Source: an uncultured Caulobacteraceae bacterium (GTDB taxonomy: Bacteria > Pseudomonadota > Alphaproteobacteria > Caulobacterales > Caulobacteraceae). From it: a DNA stretch of 8,838 nt. The position numbers and the translations under genes are program-made. Position 1 is the stretch's first letter. The number at the start of each line of letters is the position of its first letter. Of this stretch, positions 1-6,614 are shown one piece after another. The notes below the pieces were generated by a model. That model was not told the origin of the DNA and ran no database searches. It saw only the letters and a program-made list of their open reading frames with translations. The stretch is from contig CAMLRH010000100.1 of assembly GCA_946482375.1 (NCBI GenBank), positions 1 through 8,838 on the forward strand, read 5' to 3'.

Positions 1-1
1 T

Positions 2-235
2 CGGGTCTACAACGACGACCCCTACGACAAGCTGCACGGCTGGTGGAATGCGAACTTGTCAGTGTGGTTCGAGAAGCCCGACGCCGATCTGAAGATCGAG
101 CTCTACGCCAAGAACATCCTCGACGACACGCCGATCACCGACGCCTTCCTGAACTCCGACGACACGGGCCTGACGACCAACGTCTTCACTCTGGACCCGC
201 GCCTGATCGGGCTCTCCATCAAGAAAGGTTTCTAA
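2..235 (+). CDS. TonB-dependent receptor, C-terminal end only (5' part outside the window)
   Basis: The reading frame is open from the window edge and ends at TAA 233-235, giving 77 visible residues from RVYNDDPYDKLHGWW to LIGLSIKKGF. These are the last beta-strands of an outer-membrane TonB-dependent receptor barrel. The terminal Phe is the usual C-terminal signal read by the BAM assembly complex. The stretch AKNILDDTPITDAF fits the 'KNL-D..Y' region found near the end of the family. The motif AFLNSDDTGLTTNVF is identical in the large receptor of this window (about 5299-5343), so the two are paralogues. A terminator follows about 35 bases after the stop. Because the other two receptors here are each preceded by sigma and FecR genes, this one probably is too, outside the window. 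Substrate unknown. Confidence 0.9.
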   Translation, partial: RVYNDDPYDKLHGWWNANLSVWFEKPDADLKIELYAKNILDDTPITDAFLNSDDTGLTTNVFTLDPRLIGLSIKKGF

Positions 236-269
236 CCCGGCTTCGATCCCCTTCGGACCCGGCGACACT

Positions 270-304
270 GGAGGCGGCAGGCCCGACCCCTGCCGCCTCC
301 TTTT
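270..304 (+). terminator. Intrinsic terminator after the first receptor
   Basis: An 11-bp perfect stem (GGAGGCGGCAG at 270-280 with CTGCCGCCTCC at 290-300) and a 9-base loop are followed by TTTT. It sits 35 bases after the receptor stop codon. Its upstream sequence (CCGGCTTCG...CCCT...ACTG then the stem) resembles the region before the second terminator at 6488. Confidence 0.9.
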
Positions 305-324
305 GCGTCCGCTTGACATGGCCG

Positions 325-351
325 GTGATGGGGCGAGCCTTTTACGCGGGT
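325..351 (+). promoter_or_regulatory. Weak candidate ECF promoter for the first sigma gene
   Basis: GTGATG (325-330), a 15-base spacer and GCGGGT (346-351) match the window's strong GTGAGG-N15-GCGTCT element at 5/6 and 4/6 positions with identical spacing. Transcription would start near 358, inside the perfect palindrome CGTACGTACG (355-364). The match is partial and was found by looking for the motif, so it is tentative. Confidence 0.3.
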
Positions 352-380
352 ATGCGTACGTACGTGTGAGGGTCGCGGCG

Positions 381-953
381 GTGGGCAGGGTGTCCGGATC
401 GGCGAGGCGGGAAGCGGGCGGCGCGGAAGCGCTGCTGGCGCGTCTCGATGCACGCTTCCGCGGGCCGTTGATGGTGTTCTTCCTGCGCCGCCGGTTTTCG
501 CGCGCCGAGGCCGAGGACCTGACGCAGGAGGTGTTCCTGCGCATGGTCGGGCGCGGCGGGGCGGATGCGCCCGACAACCCCGACGTCTACGTCTTCCAGG
601 TCGCCGCCAACCTGCTACGCGACCGGGCGCGGCGCGGGGCGTCCCACCACGTCGGCGACCACACCAGCCTCGACGCACCGGCCGATATCCTCGCCGACGG
701 CCTCAAGGGCCACCCGGCGCTGGTTGAGGATCGCGGCCCCGAGCGCGTCCTACTTGCACAGGAATCGCTGGCGGAGGCCATGAAGGCGCTGGACGAACTT
801 GGTGAACGCACGCGGCACATCTACATCCTGCACCGGCTGGAGAAGATGCGGCACAAGGAGATCGCCGAACTGCTGGGCCTGTCGGTGAGCGCGGTGGAAA
901 AGCACATCATCCGCGCGCTCGCCCACCTGGCGGAAAGGTGCGACAGACCATGA
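381..953 (+). CDS. ECF RNA polymerase sigma factor, FecI-like (system A)
   Basis: A 190-residue ECF (group IV) sigma factor, the usual size for FecI-type proteins. Region 2 covers about residues 15-88, with the core-binding signature AEDLTQEVFLR (residues 44-54) and a -10-reading segment around VYVFQVAANLLRDRARR. A variable linker precedes region 4 (about 133-185), whose helix-turn-helix is HKEIAELLGLSVSAVEKHI. It should direct RNA polymerase to the receptor gene promoter at 1981 and possibly to its own. The frame is open back to TTG 303, but that codon lies in the upstream terminator. I chose GTG 381 because GTGAGGG (366-372) makes a Shine-Dalgarno site 8 bases ahead and the length fits the family; GTG 366, GTG 390 and ATG 318 are alternatives. 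The stop overlaps the next gene's start (ATGA), indicating translational coupling with the FecR gene. Confidence 0.87.
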   Translation: MGRVSGSARREAGGAEALLARLDARFRGPLMVFFLRRRFSRAEAEDLTQEVFLRMVGRGGADAPDNPDVYVFQVAANLLRDRARRGASHHVGDHTSLDAPADILADGLKGHPALVEDRGPERVLLAQESLAEAMKALDELGERTRHIYILHRLEKMRHKEIAELLGLSVSAVEKHIIRALAHLAERCDRP

Positions 954-1957
954 GCACCTCCGGCATGACCATGGATCGCGACCTGCTGCAGACCGCTGCG
1001 GCCTGGCGCCTGCGCATCTTTGGCGAGGGCGAACCCGATCCGGCCGAGGCCGCCGCCTTCGACCGCTGGCTGTCGGCCGATCCGCGCCATCAGGAGGCGT
1101 TCGACCGCACCTCGGCCGCCTGGGATTTGCTGGAACCGCACACCGCCACGCCGGAAGTGATCCGGGCGCGCCGCGACGCCCTCGATTATGTCCGCAAGGC
1201 GGGCGGGCGGCGTTGGGCGTCACGGATCAGCCGGCGGACCAGTTTCCGCATCGCGGCTTCGGTTGCGGCGGCGGTGGTGCTGGGCGCGGCGGCCTGGCCG
1301 CTGGTCGATGGCGCCGAGGTCTATCGCACCGGGCTCGGCGAACACCGCCAGATCACGCTGGCCGACGGCTCGACCGTTTCGCTGGACAGCGCCAGCCGCG
1401 TGAAGGTCCGCTACACCGACGCCGCCCGTCGCCTTACCCTGCTCAAAGGGCAGGCGCGCTTCGATGTGGCCCACAACGCCGCGCGGCCGTTCAGCGTCGA
1501 CGCCGGCGACCGCCGCGTGGTGGCGACGGGCACGGCCTTCAACGTCGAACTCCTCGGCCGCGACGTGAACGTCACCCTGCTGGAGGGCAGCGTTGTCGTG
1601 GCGCCGGTCCAGCGCGCGGCGAAGGCCGTGCCGCTCAAGGCCGGCCAGCAGCTGGTGGCCAGCGTCGGAGCCGCCGCACCGCGTGTCGAACCCATCAAGA
1701 TCGAGGACGCCACGGCCTGGCAGCGCGGCAAGATCGTGCTCGACAACGTGCCGCTCGAGCAGGCGGCGCTGCGGGTCAATCGCTACTCCGACCGCAAGGT
1801 GGTGGTGGGCGACGAGGCCGCCGCGGCGCTGACCGTCAGCGGCGTCTTCCAGGCCGGCGACCCTGAAACCTTCGCCCGCGCCATGGCCCAGTACCTGCGC
1901 CTGCGGGCCGACTTCGGCGAGCGTGAGATCGTGCTTTCGAGCAACCTAAGCGGCTGA
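950..1957 (+). CDS. FecR-family anti-sigma / sigma regulator (system A)
   Basis: A 335-residue single-pass inner-membrane regulator. The cytoplasmic N-terminus (about 14-60, DUF4880-like) should bind the adjacent sigma factor; it carries Trp 19, 40 and 58, the spacing of tryptophans known to matter in E. coli FecR. The membrane segment is about 100-118 (IAASVAAAVVLGAAAWPLV), preceded by SRRTSF, a Tat-like twin arginine. The periplasmic FecR domain spans about 125-222 (ITLADGSTVSLDSASR, LLKGQARFDV, VVATGTAFNVE, VTLLEGSVVV). The C-terminal STN-like domain (DUF4974 type, about 257-316) contains LDNVPLEQAALRVNRYS and VSGVFQAGD and should contact the receptor's signalling domain. ATG 950 was chosen over GTG 938 because it overlaps the sigma stop as ATGA and has GGAAAGG 11 bases ahead. 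The receptor gene follows after 109 bases and has its own promoter. Confidence 0.92.
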   Translation: MSTSGMTMDRDLLQTAAAWRLRIFGEGEPDPAEAAAFDRWLSADPRHQEAFDRTSAAWDLLEPHTATPEVIRARRDALDYVRKAGGRRWASRISRRTSFRIAASVAAAVVLGAAAWPLVDGAEVYRTGLGEHRQITLADGSTVSLDSASRVKVRYTDAARRLTLLKGQARFDVAHNAARPFSVDAGDRRVVATGTAFNVELLGRDVNVTLLEGSVVVAPVQRAAKAVPLKAGQQLVASVGAAAPRVEPIKIEDATAWQRGKIVLDNVPLEQAALRVNRYSDRKVVVGDEAAAALTVSGVFQAGDPETFARAMAQYLRLRADFGEREIVLSSNLSG

Positions 1958-1980
1958 TTATCAAGGGTTTCGATTCCCAC

Positions 1981-2007
1981 GTGAGGATTTCCGGCTAACC
2001 TGCGTCT
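1981..2007 (+). promoter_or_regulatory. Predicted ECF promoter of the large receptor gene
   Basis: GTGAGG (1981-1986), 15 bases, then GCGTCT (2002-2007). The same two hexamers with the same spacing occur at 6557 and 8228, each in an intergenic gap before a sigma or receptor gene. The -10 half contains CGTC, common in ECF promoters. Predicted transcription start is near 2013-2015, giving a leader of roughly 50 bases. Confidence 0.65.
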
Positions 2008-2009
2008 CA

Positions 2010-2056
2010 CTCCCTCGGACCGCTTGAAGCGGGCGAACGACAAAGACCCGAGGGGG
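2010..2056 (+). other. Nested hairpin in the receptor leader, reaching the ribosome binding site
   Basis: CTCCCTCGG (2010-2018) can pair with CCGAGGGGG (2048-2056): nine pairs, one of them G-U. Inside it a smaller hairpin forms, CCGCT (2020-2024) with AGCGG (2028-2032) and a 3-base loop. The 3' arm runs into the purine-rich ribosome binding site (GGGGGAGGGG, about 2052-2061) before ATG 2067, so the fold could limit translation. No riboswitch class is recognised, and such pairing can occur by chance in GC-rich DNA. Confidence 0.35.
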
Positions 2057-2066
2057 AGGGGCGACG

Positions 2067-5000
2067 ATGGCGATCAGGCCAAATCGGATGCGTAACGTAT
2101 TGCTGGCGGGGACCGCGCTCGCGGGCAGCCTGGTGCTGGGGCTGACGCCCGCGGCGGCGCAGGAAAGGAGCTATCGCCTCGACCTGCCGGCCCAGCCGCT
2201 CGGCCAGTCGCTCATGGCCTTCGGCTCCTCGACCGACCAGCAGATCGTCTTCAGCGAAGGCCTCGTCGAAGACCGCAAGGCGCCGCAACTGCGCGGCGAC
2301 TACACCGCAGCGCAGGCGCTCGCCCTGCTGCTGGCCGACAGCGGCCTTTCCGCCCGCCGCAACACCGACGGCGTCGTGATGATCGAAAAGGCTGCCGCCG
2401 ACCCCCAGTCCGGAAGCGCCGCGGGGGACGGCGCTGACGGCACGGTCGACACGCTGGTGGTGACGGCGCAAAAGCGCGAGGAGGATATCCAGGATGTGCC
2501 GATCGCCATCAGCGCGTTCACGCAGGAAGATTTGACCCGCTCGCAAGTCGCCGGCGGCCCGGACCTGATGACCCAGGTCCCCAACATGACCTTCACGAAG
2601 ACGAACTTCTCATCTTACTCGATCCAGATCAGAGGCATCGGAACGCAGGCGATTTCAGCGACGACGGACCCGGCGGTGGCGGTCGCCTTCAACAACACGC
2701 CTTTCATTCGCAACCGCTTCTTCGAGCAGGAGTTCTACGACCTGCAACGCATCGAAGTGCTGCGGGGCCCGCAGGGCACGCTCTACGGCCGCAACGCCAC
2801 GGCGGGCGTGGTCAACATCATCTCGGCCAAGCCGAAGTTCGTCTACGAAGCCAAGGCTTCCGCCGACGTCTCCAACTTCAACTCGACCCGCATCGAGGGC
2901 ATGGTCAACATCCCGCTGGTCGAGGACATGGTCGCTTTGCGGCTGGCCGGCGCATGGACCAAGCGGGACGGCTACGCCACCAACCAGATCACGGGCAATC
3001 CCATTGATGGCCGCGACCTGTGGTCGACCCGCCTGTCGCTGCGTTTTGCGCCGAACGACCGCATCGACGCCAACTTCATCTGGGAACACTTCGAGGAGGA
3101 CGACGACCGCATCCGCTCGGGCAAGCAGCTGTGCAAGACCGACACGGTGACGAGCGTGGGCGCCTTCCCGCTGCCGACCGAGACCTCCAACTGGTCAAAC
3201 AACCCGGGCCAGGCGCTACTCGCGTCGCGCCCGGGGGCGGTGTTCAGCCAGGGCTGTGAGCGCAACTCGTTGTATGCGCCCGACTCCTTCCAGACGCCCA
3301 ATGGCCTGATGATCCCATACTATATACCGCTCGGCTCCATCTTTTTGCCGACGGCGCTTGACGACCCGTATGTCAGTCGCACGCAGTCGCAGGACCTGCG
3401 AGTCATCGAATCCACGGTCGATCCGGGCTATCGGGCCAACTCGGATGTCTTCGAAATTCAGGCCAGCTTCGATCTCACGCCCGAACTGGCTGTAAGTTCG
3501 GAGACCTCCTTCAGCACAGACTTCATCTTCTCCACGCAGGATTTCAATCGGTTCAACACGCAGAGCGGCGCCTGGGATCAGGCGGGGTTCGAAGATTCGT
3601 TCGATAATATCTTCCGCGAAGGCGTGCTCACCAACGGTGGCGTGTTCTGTGATCCGCAAATCGGCTGCGCCGACCGCCTTGTGGGCGTCGATCTTTCGAC
3701 CGCCAGGTCGCGGCAATTCAGCCAGGAGTTCCGGCTGGCCTCGGACTTCGACGGGCCGTTCAACTTCAGCGTGGGGGCGAACTTCCTGCGCTATGACACC
3801 GTCGAGAAATACTATGTCTTTTTCAACTCACTCAGTCTCTTCGCAGCGATCTCGCCGTATATACGCCAGTTCGCGTTGCCGCCTTACGAGCCGGGCTTAA
3901 CGGACAATAGCGAATGCCTTCGCACTGGGCCAGTGGAGCCGGACCCGCAGGTTGCACAGAGCGTGACAACCTGTATCTACATGGACCCCAACCCGATCGA
4001 TCACCTGAACGATAAGGGGCACAACTACTTCCTCAGCAAAAACCCCTTCAAGCTTATAAGCTATGCGGCGTTCGGCGAAATCTACTATAACTTCACTGAA
4101 AACCTCAAGCTGACGGCCGGTGCGCGGTGGACGGTCGACAAGAAGGAAGCGCCGCGGATCCCGAGCTGGGTGCTGGCTTCGCAAACCGTTGGCTATCCTG
4201 TTGAAGAGGTGGTCGAGCAGGAATGGCGCGAGCCGACCGGGCGTCTGGCCCTGGACTGGAAGCCGGACCTGTCCTTTACCGACGAGACGCTGGTCTATGC
4301 CTCCTACGCCCACGGCTACAAGGCCGGCGGCGCCAACCCGCCCGGGCCAGGGCTGGTGGTCTATGGCTTCGACGCAGCTATCGTCGACGCCGCGCTGCAA
4401 GAGTCGGCGACTCACCCGCGCACCTTCGATCCGGAGTTCGTCGACGCCTTTGAACTCGGCGCCAAGAACACCCTGCTCGACGGAAGGGTGACGGCCAACT
4501 TTGCGGCCTTCTACTACGACTACAAGGACTACCAAATCTCCGAGATTGTCGACCGTTCGGCGCTGAACCGCAACTTCGACGCCACGGTCTGGGGGATCGA
4601 GCTGGAGGCCGACTGGCGTCCCATCGAGAACCTGCGGCTGGGCCTGAAGGGCGGCTATGAGAAGACCAGTATCGCCGACGGCGAGCAGGCCATCGACCTG
4701 ATGGACCGTACGGCCGGCGATCCCAACTGGATACTGATGCGGCCATTCCCCACCTATCCGTCAAGCTGCATCCTGCCGACTTCGATGTTCGCGCGGTCGG
4801 ATGGCTTCTATAGGGTCGGGAACGTCGGCGGCGGCGGCCCCGGTGGCTGCGAGTTGGCTTATCTCGCCAACCTCGACCCGGTGACGGAGCAGCCGTATGT
4901 GCCGAACCAGACCTACACGGCGGCCGACGGCCCGCGGTTCATAGGTTACACGGACGAGTTCCCCTATCATGGGTTCGATCCGTCGGCAGCGCCCAACCAC

Positions 5001-6449
5001 GGCGAAGGGATCATGAAGCCGGTCGGCGGCAACGAGTTGCCGAACGCGCCCAACTGGACCGGCACCATCACTGCCGATTACACCCTGCCGTTGCCTAACG
5101 AGTGGCTGGCGACCTTGCACACCGACCTGCATTGGCAGTCGGAAAGCTATTGGCGAGTGTTCCAGGATCATGAGTACGCCAAGCTCGACGAATACTTCAC
5201 CATGAACCTGGCGGCGATCTTCACCAACGAAGAACGCGGCTGGAACATCATGGCCTACGTCAAGAACGTCACCGACGAGACGGCGATCACCGGCGCCTTC
5301 CTCAACTCCGACGACACCGGCCTGACCACCAACGTGTTTCTGACCGAGCCGCGGCTCTATGGGTTGCGCGTCACCAAGAATTTCACCGGCGGGCCGCTGC
5401 TGGGCTCATTCGGGGAACGGCGCGACGGGCCCTATCCGTTCACTGTCGAGCTGCGCGGACAGGCGCAGCACACGGAGGCGCCATACGATCCGATCCAGCC
5501 GACCTTCGCGCCTGCCCTGGCGCCCGTGCTCGATGTCATTACGCCGTCCCAGAACGCCGACCTCGACTGGGGCGACGGCAAGGAGGTCAAGGTCACCTGG
5601 CGCCCGGCCTCCGGTCCCTGGACGGTCTCTGCCCAAGTTCACTCCGGCGACACCAACAGCGGCGCGACTGACCTGCGCGCCGAGAGCTCCACCCCCACCG
5701 TCTGTCTTGGCGCCGGGCCCTTCGCGTTCTTCTGCTCGGACCCGTCTCGGTTCTTCTCCGCCTTGAACTGGGCGACCGCCGGAGCGGTGAGCCGCGAGAA
5801 GCACGAGATCGTCGACTTCGCCGTCGGCCGCGACATCGGCTTCGGACCGGTGACGCGCTCGTCCGTCAGCCTCGGCTTGCGACGCGCGGAGCTGACGTCG
5901 GAAACAGACCTGCACGTTGATACCGTGCCCGACTGGTTTTTGGAGGCGGGCTTCGTGCTGGGCGGACCCCCTGCGTCCAAGCACCGGTATGTCGCCGACC
6001 TGACGTCACAGCGTGAGTTCGAGGGCGCCGGTCCGGTGCTGACATGGGATGCGTCCCAACCTCTGCTCCAGGGCGACTTCGGCGATGTCAGCCTGGATTG
6101 GTCCGTCTCTGGCGGCGTCCTCTTCGGCAAGCAGGAGACCGCTGCGACCGGCCACGAGGAAGGCCGCTACTACGCCAACAGCGGGTTCCAAAGCATCGTT
6201 ATCTTCTGGGTCCCGCCCATCGAGGTCGATCCGAACGAGGTCAACATCAGCCGCAGCCAGTCGGTCACCGTGCCAACGGCCAGCCTGTCGCTCGGATTGT
6301 CCTACAACATCGACCGGATGAGCATCGGCGCCGGCTACCGCTGGGAGCGCTACTTCGATGTGCTCGACGTGGGTTTTGAGGACGCCAAGGACGCCGACCG
6401 CACTATCGACGGACCCTATTTCAAGCTTTCCGTCGGCTTCGGCGGCTAA
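2067..6449 (+). CDS. Very large TonB-dependent signalling receptor with an extra C-terminal beta-barrel domain (system A)
   Basis: A 1460-residue outer-membrane transducer. In order: signal peptide with cleavage near TPAAA-Q (residue 31); STN signalling domain, about 36-108 (YRLDLPAQPLGQSL...DYTAAQALALLLADSGL); linker; TonB box DTLVVTA (128-134); plug, about 140-256, with VLRGPQGTLYGRNATAGVVN; 22-strand-type barrel to Phe 1106 (YGLRVTKNF), exactly where the paralogue upstream ends. Residues 1107-1460 are additional. They contain VDFAVGRDIGFG, SVSLGLRR, GAGPVLTWDAS, GGVLFGKQ, AGYRWERYFDVLDVGF and a C-terminus GPYFKLSVGFGG, and read as a second outer-membrane barrel resembling the Lpg1974 / major-OMP type (recognised from memory, not searched). 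Usual family length is about 700-1100. Ten cysteines fall in five close pairs. ATG 2067 has a strong GGGGGAGGGG site. It should import an unknown ligand using TonB energy and signal to the preceding FecR protein. Confidence 0.93.
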   Translation: MAIRPNRMRNVLLAGTALAGSLVLGLTPAAAQERSYRLDLPAQPLGQSLMAFGSSTDQQIVFSEGLVEDRKAPQLRGDYTAAQALALLLADSGLSARRNTDGVVMIEKAAADPQSGSAAGDGADGTVDTLVVTAQKREEDIQDVPIAISAFTQEDLTRSQVAGGPDLMTQVPNMTFTKTNFSSYSIQIRGIGTQAISATTDPAVAVAFNNTPFIRNRFFEQEFYDLQRIEVLRGPQGTLYGRNATAGVVNIISAKPKFVYEAKASADVSNFNSTRIEGMVNIPLVEDMVALRLAGAWTKRDGYATNQITGNPIDGRDLWSTRLSLRFAPNDRIDANFIWEHFEEDDDRIRSGKQLCKTDTVTSVGAFPLPTETSNWSNNPGQALLASRPGAVFSQGCERNSLYAPDSFQTPNGLMIPYYIPLGSIFLPTALDDPYVSRTQSQDLRVIESTVDPGYRANSDVFEIQASFDLTPELAVSSETSFSTDFIFSTQDFNRFNTQSGAWDQAGFEDSFDNIFREGVLTNGGVFCDPQIGCADRLVGVDLSTARSRQFSQEFRLASDFDGPFNFSVGANFLRYDTVEKYYVFFNSLSLFAAISPYIRQFALPPYEPGLTDNSECLRTGPVEPDPQVAQSVTTCIYMDPNPIDHLNDKGHNYFLSKNPFKLISYAAFGEIYYNFTENLKLTAGARWTVDKKEAPRIPSWVLASQTVGYPVEEVVEQEWREPTGRLALDWKPDLSFTDETLVYASYAHGYKAGGANPPGPGLVVYGFDAAIVDAALQESATHPRTFDPEFVDAFELGAKNTLLDGRVTANFAAFYYDYKDYQISEIVDRSALNRNFDATVWGIELEADWRPIENLRLGLKGGYEKTSIADGEQAIDLMDRTAGDPNWILMRPFPTYPSSCILPTSMFARSDGFYRVGNVGGGGPGGCELAYLANLDPVTEQPYVPNQTYTAADGPRFIGYTDEFPYHGFDPSAAPNHGEGIMKPVGGNELPNAPNWTGTITADYTLPLPNEWLATLHTDLHWQSESYWRVFQDHEYAKLDEYFTMNLAAIFTNEERGWNIMAYVKNVTDETAITGAFLNSDDTGLTTNVFLTEPRLYGLRVTKNFTGGPLLGSFGERRDGPYPFTVELRGQAQHTEAPYDPIQPTFAPALAPVLDVITPSQNADLDWGDGKEVKVTWRPASGPWTVSAQVHSGDTNSGATDLRAESSTPTVCLGAGPFAFFCSDPSRFFSALNWATAGAVSREKHEIVDFAVGRDIGFGPVTRSSVSLGLRRAELTSETDLHVDTVPDWFLEAGFVLGGPPASKHRYVADLTSQREFEGAGPVLTWDASQPLLQGDFGDVSLDWSVSGGVLFGKQETAATGHEEGRYYANSGFQSIVIFWVPPIEVDPNEVNISRSQSVTVPTASLSLGLSYNIDRMSIGAGYRWERYFDVLDVGFEDAKDADRTIDGPYFKLSVGFGG
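5385..6446 (+). other. Region of the large receptor encoding a predicted second beta-barrel domain
   Basis: This in-frame stretch codes for residues 1107-1460. It begins directly after the canonical receptor terminus KNF and a short linker (TGGPLLGSFGERRDG). It shows alternating amphipathic strands (PYPFTVELRGQAQH, VKVTWRPASGPWTVSAQV, VSLDWSVSGGVLFG, ASLSLGLSYNI, MSIGAGYRWERYF, YFKLSVGFGG). Motif order matches that of Lpg1974-like porins: acidic 'D..VGRDIG', 'GLR', 'GAGP', 'GYR' and 'GP...S.G.G' at the end. One cysteine pair (residues 1213 and 1223) lies in a likely loop. No internal start codon with a ribosome site or second signal peptide is visible, so it is made only as part of the receptor. 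The family assignment is an inference. Confidence 0.6.
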
Positions 6450-6487
6450 TCCTCCGGCTTCGGTCCCCTCTGAACCGGATGATCACT

Positions 6488-6520
6488 GAGGCGGCGGCTC
6501 ACCCCGCCGCCTCTTTCTTT
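6488..6520 (+). terminator. Intrinsic terminator after the large receptor
   Basis: A 10-bp perfect stem (GAGGCGGCGG at 6488-6497 with CCGCCGCCTC at 6504-6513) and a 6-base loop are followed by TTTCTTT. It lies about 38 bases after the stop codon. Together with its upstream flank it is clearly related to the terminator region at 236-304. Confidence 0.9.
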
Positions 6521-6556
6521 GCCGCAAGGATCGGCGCGATACTTCACTCGCTGCAT

Positions 6557-6583
6557 GTGAGGGGGCGGCGACCCTAGGCGTCT
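6557..6583 (+). promoter_or_regulatory. Predicted ECF promoter of the second sigma operon
   Basis: GTGAGG (6557-6562), 15 bases, GCGTCT (6578-6583), identical in both hexamers and spacing to the elements at 1981 and 8228. It lies between the terminator and the sigma gene, so this operon is probably autoregulated. The predicted start of transcription is near 6590, about 25 bases ahead of ATG 6615. Confidence 0.65.
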
Positions 6584-6614
6584 GTCCTCATGGGAGCAGT
6601 GTGTTGAGGGCGCG

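Noticed and set aside
313..318. TTGACA as a housekeeping -35 box
   Set aside because: No TATAAT-like sequence lies 16-19 bases downstream; the region there is GC-rich (GAGCCT).
303..380. Upstream extension of the system A sigma factor to TTG 303 or ATG 318
   Set aside because: TTG 303 falls in the U-tract of the preceding terminator, and neither codon has a ribosome site. The added residues (RPLDMAGDGASLLRG...) do not look like an ECF sigma N-terminus.
366..393. Fourth copy of the ECF promoter at GTGAGG 366
   Set aside because: The -10 partner is poor (GGGTGT at spacing 16), and transcription would start after every plausible start codon of the sigma gene. It fits better as a Shine-Dalgarno site.
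3897..4535. 212-residue reverse-strand open frame
   Set aside because: It is antisense to the receptor barrel, has no recognisable motif or ribosome site, and the forward frame is clearly coding.
5385..6449. A separate gene for the extra C-terminal barrel
   Set aside because: There is no stop after the receptor body, no in-frame start with a ribosome site near 5385-5460 and no second signal peptide, which a free outer-membrane protein would need.
236..6614. Fur boxes in the intergenic gaps
   Set aside because: I looked for GATAATGATAATCATTATC-like 19-mers in all four gaps and saw none, so direct iron control cannot be claimed from this sequence.
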